From Zhengitettix transpicula (Eukaryota > Arthropoda > Insecta > Orthoptera > Tetrigidae): a stretch of DNA of 64,000 nt. Below are positions 59,572 to 64,000 of this stretch, piece by piece (the stretch's first letter is position 1; every line of letters begins with the position of its first letter). Below the pieces are notes generated by a model, which had not been told where the DNA came from, did not search any database, and saw nothing but the letters and a program-made list of their open reading frames with translations. The stretch lies in the NCBI GenBank assembly GCA_037074705.1, contig CM073592.1, positions 25,826,629 through 25,890,628 of the forward strand, written 5' to 3'. The position numbers and the translations under genes were made by a program.

Positions 59572-60475
59572 TCCTGAGGAACAGCAAATGAAACGGAAAT
59601 GCCTGTGTTCTTGATTTTTTGGAACCATATCATGAAGAAGGTGAACAGTTTTTAAAAGAGATTGTCACAGGGAACGAGACGTGGGTTTCTCACATGACCC
59701 CATAGATGGCGCGGTGAAAGACTCACAGGCGGCAGACGTACAGAAGCTTGTAGAACGTTATCTATATAATAAAAAAGAATGTATATTTGTATGTATGTAT
59801 GTATTTACGTTGTTCTTTATACAAATTTTATCGCGCGGACAGAATGCAACAAAAATTGGTACACATATTCTTCAAAATACGAGAAACGGTACTGTGAGGG
59901 TGAGAAACCCATAGCATAAAGGTGTAAAGAATTATAATTAAAAACCGTCATCATTAAATATTAAATTACTGCGCGCCAAGAGACAATGACGTCACGCGAG
60001 AGAAAGACGTTACTACGCAACGAACAAAGGAAATATCTCCTTTATTAGGAATGAAATAAAGCAGAAATATTTTATACAGAAATACTCCATCGAATGGTAA
60101 TAAAGAAGAATACGAATTACTTTACCATCCTTGGGGAAAATGTAAGTTAATTTTCGCGCTGTATTAATTGTGAGTCTAGCTAACAATTTCATCAATGTAA
60201 TATTTCGTAATGTATGAAGACTGAGTGACGATTATATCCTGAAATACTCAAGGAATATATTTAAGTTCAATTAAATACTTTTTCGAGTTTATATAAATAA
60301 GTACACGAGCAACGCCGGGCACCCAGCTAGTGAGAAATATTTAAACGAATATGAAAACTCTGTAGAACAATAGAGAAACACGTAATGAATTAAATAAAAA
60401 CAGTTTTTTAAAATATCATCTGTGACGTTTTATATCGGACGTTACTTTCCGAATAACCCTCGTATTTATTTTTAG
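59572..60475 (+). pseudogene. Mariner transposase C-terminal remnant (plus strand), interrupted
   Basis: From about 59650 the plus strand reads VNSFLKEIVTGNETWVSHMT and then a stop. GNETWVSH is the conserved mariner motif. The frame continues after breaks to QKLVERY, where an ACTAG repeat is inserted (59761-60330), and resumes with ATATTTAAACGAATATGAAA. It ends TTACTTTCCGAATAACCCTC at about 60470, the terminal inverted repeat. The N-terminal half is absent. Confidence 0.75.
59761..60330 (-). mobile_element. ACTAG family repeat, copy 3, inserted in mariner
   Basis: Minus-strand copy beginning ACTAGCTGGGTGCCCGGCGT and ending ATTATATAG. The paralogous mariner copy at 60.83 kb is uninterrupted (CGTTATGAGAAATG), so the junctions are visible: CGTTAT on the left, GAGAAAT on the right. 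No target duplication longer than one base is present. Confidence 0.85.
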
Positions 60476-60650
60476 CTTTTCGTTCAGAATATCGTAAAAT
60501 TCTTTCTTAAATTAGGTCTGTTCCAGAAATAAACTTTTTAAATATCTGAAAAGTGATAGGATGTTGAAGGCCACGTAATTTATTATTTGTCCTAATTATA
60601 TGCGTAAAACGCGTAGATAGAATTTGTTTTTGCATTCATGTTCCACATTC

Positions 60651-61470
60651 CTGAGGAACAGCAAATGAAAAGGAAATTCCTGTGTTCTTGATTTTTTGGA
60701 CCTATATCATAAAGGAGATGAACAGTTTTTAAAGGAGACGAGACGGAGGTTTCTCACATGACCCCATAGAGGGCGAGGTGAAAGAAACTGCGAAAGGCGG
60801 CAGACGTCTATGACTTAGGCATACAAAAACTTGTAGAACGTTATGAGAAATGTTTAAACGAATATGGAAACTCTGTAAAAGAAACACGTAAGGAATTAAA
60901 TAAAAACAGTTTTTTTAAAAAAGAAAATTAACGGCTGTTGAAGGCCTGCGAGGGATATTCTCTCGCAGGCAGAACCTTGTAGGAGAGATACGAAGAGGCT
61001 ACCTTTGGGGATGTCTTTTCCTACCTCGGCCTGTTCTGAGAGGTGTATGTTCCGGGGTCACAGACCTTGGGCATACGGTTGTCCGCTATTCCTATTGTGG
61101 AATAGTCGGCCAGCTGCCTCCTAAGTTGGTCAAGGCATGGCGAGGAGTAAGCTGCGACCTCACAGCAAACCCCTCTCCCGCCATCGGAAGGGCGTGGGAG
61201 AAGTACCCAATGCCCGACCTACCTGATGCAGGTTTTTCTAGGGTTTTCCCTGCATTACTTTTAGGCGAATGCCGGGTAGGATCCTTAAAATATATCCCGG
61301 GGGCCCTAGTTAACCCTTGGCTACCTTCCTCTACCCTTCCGCATCCCGCCTTTCAAATCCCTTCCTATCCTATTAAAGGGGAGTTGCCCAACGTGGATTA
61401 CCCTCATGTAGCCTGTTGCCCTAAAAAAAATATTACATTTTATACCAAATCAGACGTTACTTTCCGAATA
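60651..61470 (+). pseudogene. Second mariner remnant, tandem copy, interrupted by GCR
   Basis: Repeats the previous unit starting at TTCCTGAGGAACAGCAAATG, including a GDE/GNETWVSH equivalent damaged by a small deletion (GGAGACGAGACGGAGGTTTC), then LGIQKLVERYEKCLNEYG-like residues and the end TTACTTTCCGAATAACCCTC at about 61465. A GCR copy occupies 60947-61430. Confidence 0.75.
60947..61430 (+). mobile_element. GCR retroposon copy 11
   Basis: Starts GGCCTGCGAGGGATATTCTC (terminal hairpin), then GCAGAACCTTGTAGGAGAGA, and ends CCCTAAAAAAAAT. About 40 bp around GTTTTTGAACTACGG is deleted. The tandem mariner unit at 60.4 kb serves as a comparison but does not reveal a clear duplication. Confidence 0.88.
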
Positions 61471-62608
61471 ACCCTCGTATTTCTTTTGAACATTTCGTTC
61501 AGAATATCGTAATATTCTTTCTTAAATTATGTCCGTTCCAGAAATAAACTTTTTAAATATTTGTAATGTGATAATATGAGTGATAAGATGTTGAAGGCCA
61601 CTGAATTCACACTTATTTGTCCTTATTATTATATGAGTAGATTTAATTTGTTTTTGCATTCACGTTCCACATTCCTTCTGAATACTCTACATAATTATCT
61701 CATGATATCGATCCGTACTCAAGTATGCACCTAACAGGGAATCTGTCAGAAATTTAAATAATGTACACCTTGAAAACTTGCAGCACATAATTTATCATCA
61801 ACAATTTTCTGTGTGTGTGCAGTTATGTGGCATCGTAGTCGGTTTGCCACACTGCAATACGCAAGCGTTAACTTACAGAGAGAAAAAAAACCTTTCTGTT
61901 TTTATGAGTTACTGAGATTGGTTTTTTTTTGTTATTGCCAGCCATTTCTTTCCATCGGCAACAGTTGCTTTTTAATGATATTTTCCTGTAGCTACTGCAT
62001 CTTCGCAGTTGCAGGATCCTCGTCACAAACCCCCTCGGAGCTTTTCCAACTCCATCGGCCTGAAACTTATATTCAGTTCGTCCTCGCTGCAGACTTTTTC
62101 CTTGAGCTCTTAATAGTCCAATAAAAGCCAAACTCCGTGGACTACATGGCGCGATAAATTTGATCCCTTCTGCGCAGATAGTCGGCTCCGATGTAATAGG
62201 ACTTTTTAATGTGGCAATATTTCTGTATGCGGCAGAGTGGAGGACTTGCGAGTAAAGATGAACGGTAAATTCCAGGATTTTTACTAGCTTCTCGCGATAA
62301 AGACAACTTCCGGTGACTATTCTGAGTCTTCAGGCGGCGCAGGAAATAACTCTTCATAAAAAAAAAAAGAAACTTCACTGCACAGCTTAAGCGATCGGGA
62401 ATATTTTCGAACTTAACTTCCCTGATAGGTTTTGACGATAAAAAAACCTAGCACTTGTTACGTAAAGTAGTGTTTACAAGTACCTTATTTCAACAACTAT
62501 GGAATCATCTAAATTATCTCTTCCAAGACGTGTTGGACATCAGAAAAAATATTTCGGTACAGATATTTCATGAATGTGTGACAGGAAATGCAAATGAATA
62601 TTTTTTTA
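61471..62608. other. Mariner-flank duplicate then unassigned DNA
   Basis: 61471-61690 repeats the flank found at 60476-60655 (GTTCCAGAAATAAACTTTTT, TTTTTGCATTCA). Beyond that the 103-codon plus-strand and 87-codon minus-strand frames near 61.8-62.1 kb overlap and match nothing recognised. Confidence 0.5.
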
Positions 62609-62611
62609 AAA

Positions 62612-63375
62612 TTCTTTTTAGGGCAACAGGCTACATGAGGGTAATCCACATAGTGGCAACTCCCCTTTAATAGCATAGGAAGGGATTTGAAGGGGGGATG
62701 CGGAAGGGTAGAGGAAGGTAGCCAAGGGTTAACTGGGGCCCCCGGGCTATAGTTTAAGGATCCTATCTGGCATTCGCCTAAAAGTAATGCAGGGAAAACC
62801 CTAGAAAAACCTGCATCAGGTAAAGATTGAAGCCTTTCCCGGTGCAGTTGTTCAATATATTGTTCTCGGAGTTCAACCGGGTTTTGCATAATTGTAGAAC
62901 GCAACGTTTCGACGACTAAAAGCTCTGTCGTCATCTTCTAGGCGGAGGCGGACTGTTGACTGAGCGCTCATTGGCTCTCACAGCGTGATGATTCAGTGGA
63001 GGATATATATAATATGCAATAGAATGGTTCCGACACTTCGCCTAGAAGATGACGACCGAGCTTTTAGTCGTCGAAACGTTGCGTTCTACAATTATGCAAA
63101 ACCCGGTTGAACTCCGAGAACAATATATTGAACTGCAGCAGGTAGGTCGGGCATTGGGTACTTGGCCCACGCCCTTCCGATAGCGGGAGAGGAGTTTGCT
63201 GTGGGGACGCAACATTCCCCTCTCCGTGCCTCAACCAGTTTAGGAGGCAGCTGACCGACTATTCCAATGGGAATAGCGAACAACTCTTACCGTATGCCCA
63301 AGGTCTGCGACCCCGGAACATACACCTCTCAAAACAGGCCGAGGTGCCTCGGCTTGATGGAACCTTAATTTCTTA
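62612..63375 (-). mobile_element. GCR retroposon copy 12, split by family D element
   Basis: The tail-side part (62612-62822) and the remaining part (63133-63375) are continuous in other GCR copies. Between them lies the family D palindrome, bounded by a 12-bp duplication. The far end shows a second small disruption: GAGAGGAAAA at 63384-63393 recurs at 63480-63489 with 86 bp of AT-rich DNA between, after which AAAGGCAT, a GCR word, continues. Confidence 0.88.
62823..63132 (-). mobile_element. Family D: palindromic hammerhead-like element with target duplication
   Basis: Arms of about 94 bp at 62851-62944 and 63039-63132 match almost perfectly (CAATATATTGTTCTCGGAGT and its complement). Each arm has a core of CTAGAAGA, stem GACGAC/GTCGTC, GAAACGTTGCG; the first box differs from CTGANGA. 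The loop of about 94 bp is unique. A tail on the left, read on the minus strand, gives CACCGGGAAAGGCTTCAATC, as in family C. The unit is flanked by CTGCATCAGGTA (62811-62822) and CTGCAGCAGGTA (63133-63144). Confidence 0.85.
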
Positions 63376-63489
63376 CGGGTGCAGAGAGGAAAAATTAACA
63401 ATAATCACACATACAATTAATTTGTAATTTATTTCCCTAATAGTCTATTATCATTATTTACAGTTTAAAAAATTAAACCGAGAGGAAAA

Positions 63490-64000
63490 GGCATAGCCTT
63501 GTTTATTAAACATTTCATTAACATTTATATTAAATCTGATTCAATTCCAGGAAAAGAGAAAGCAGCATATTTTTTTTCGGACTAGTGATTCTTCACTGTC
63601 CGTCTAGGATTAATCCTATAAATGCCTCCGGACAGTCAACATGGTTGGCAACGTAGAAACCATTTTTCATTGGTCACATAACGTTATGAAATGGCCGCCA
63701 AATATTTCATAAGACGCGTCTCCGCTGTCGCACATTCACGTCTTTGTGGGCGTTTTGCAAAGGCTCGACATCTATCTATTCCACTTCGTCAAACTTCCCG
63801 TACGGAGCTCTATTTTATGAATGCTCATTTCTCAAGACAAGGGACATTAATCGAGCGACGCGGGGACGGGTTATCTCTCGCAGTGACGTACAACAACGTC
63901 AAGTCATCCTCAGAGCGGGATCATCGCTGGCGAAAAGCGTTTTGTCACTAAAATAAGTAATATACAGACGACTGTAATAATAACCGTTTTTATTTACCCC
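63490..64000. other. No gene seen
   Basis: Short frames only. The two overlapping frames of 86 and 70 codons at 63.69-63.96 kb are on one strand in different phases and match nothing recognised. Confidence 0.45.

Noticed and set aside
63384..63489. Mobile element of 86 bp inside GCR copy 12
   Set aside because: The flanking GAGAGGAAAA repeat suggests an insertion, but the insert has no recognisable ends, so I noted it under the GCR copy only.

Overview
The window looks like intergenic or intronic DNA from a large, AT-rich invertebrate genome, probably an arthropod. Evidence: strongly AT-rich base composition with a few short GC-rich islands, mariner-type transposase remnants, a degenerate LINE 3' end, a tRNA-like SINE relic, many (TA)n and (TG)n microsatellites, and no operon-like gene packing. 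I could not identify a single conserved protein-coding gene. Most open frames are below 100 codons and many are repeats read through, so I list only a few as weak exon candidates.

The readable content is a layered landscape of mobile elements. (1) A GC-rich, A-tailed retroposon family (here 'GCR', about 530-550 bp full length) occurs about twelve times on both strands, with visible target-site duplications at several copies (27.57-28.08, 38.79-39.33, 41.12-41.69, 48.64-49.18, 55.38-55.80 kb). (2) Several families carry a hammerhead-ribozyme-like core (CTGANGA, a short stem, then GAAACGTT), often as two facing copies forming a palindrome: family A (2.3-2.9, 4.7-5.0, 33.4-33.9, 52.0, 55.3, 59.1 kb), family B (11.0-11.2 kb plus worn relatives), and families C (12.4-12.6 kb) and D (62.8-63.1 kb), which share one layout and a CACCGGGAAAG tail. 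Such motifs are known from Penelope-like elements, though no Penelope reverse transcriptase is seen here. (3) A family of about 1.1 kb with ends TATTGTAAT, sitting in (TA)n tracts (22.9, 40.3, 43.1 and 56.9 kb, plus fragments). (4) A family of 570-750 bp starting ACTAGCTGG and ending in TATATAG (28.8, 36.3 and 59.8 kb).

Region by region: 0-1 kb is a TATA-rich satellite; 1-10.6 kb is AT-rich DNA with family A/B relics; 10.6-12.6 kb is a nested inverted-repeat complex; 12.6-22 kb is mostly unassigned, with a GC-rich island pair at 17.85-19.6 kb holding the best candidate exon; 22.3-24.6 kb is a 2.3-kb unit bounded by 61-bp inverted repeats; 25-37 kb holds scattered repeats and the LINE relic; 38-44 kb is a dense cluster of nested insertions; 44-51 kb is mostly unassigned; 51-64 kb is again repeat-dense, including tandemly duplicated mariner halves each split by a different younger insertion. 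The elements interrupt each other, which gives a relative order of insertion: family D into GCR, GCR into the TA-flanked family and into itself, GCR and ACTAG elements into mariner copies.
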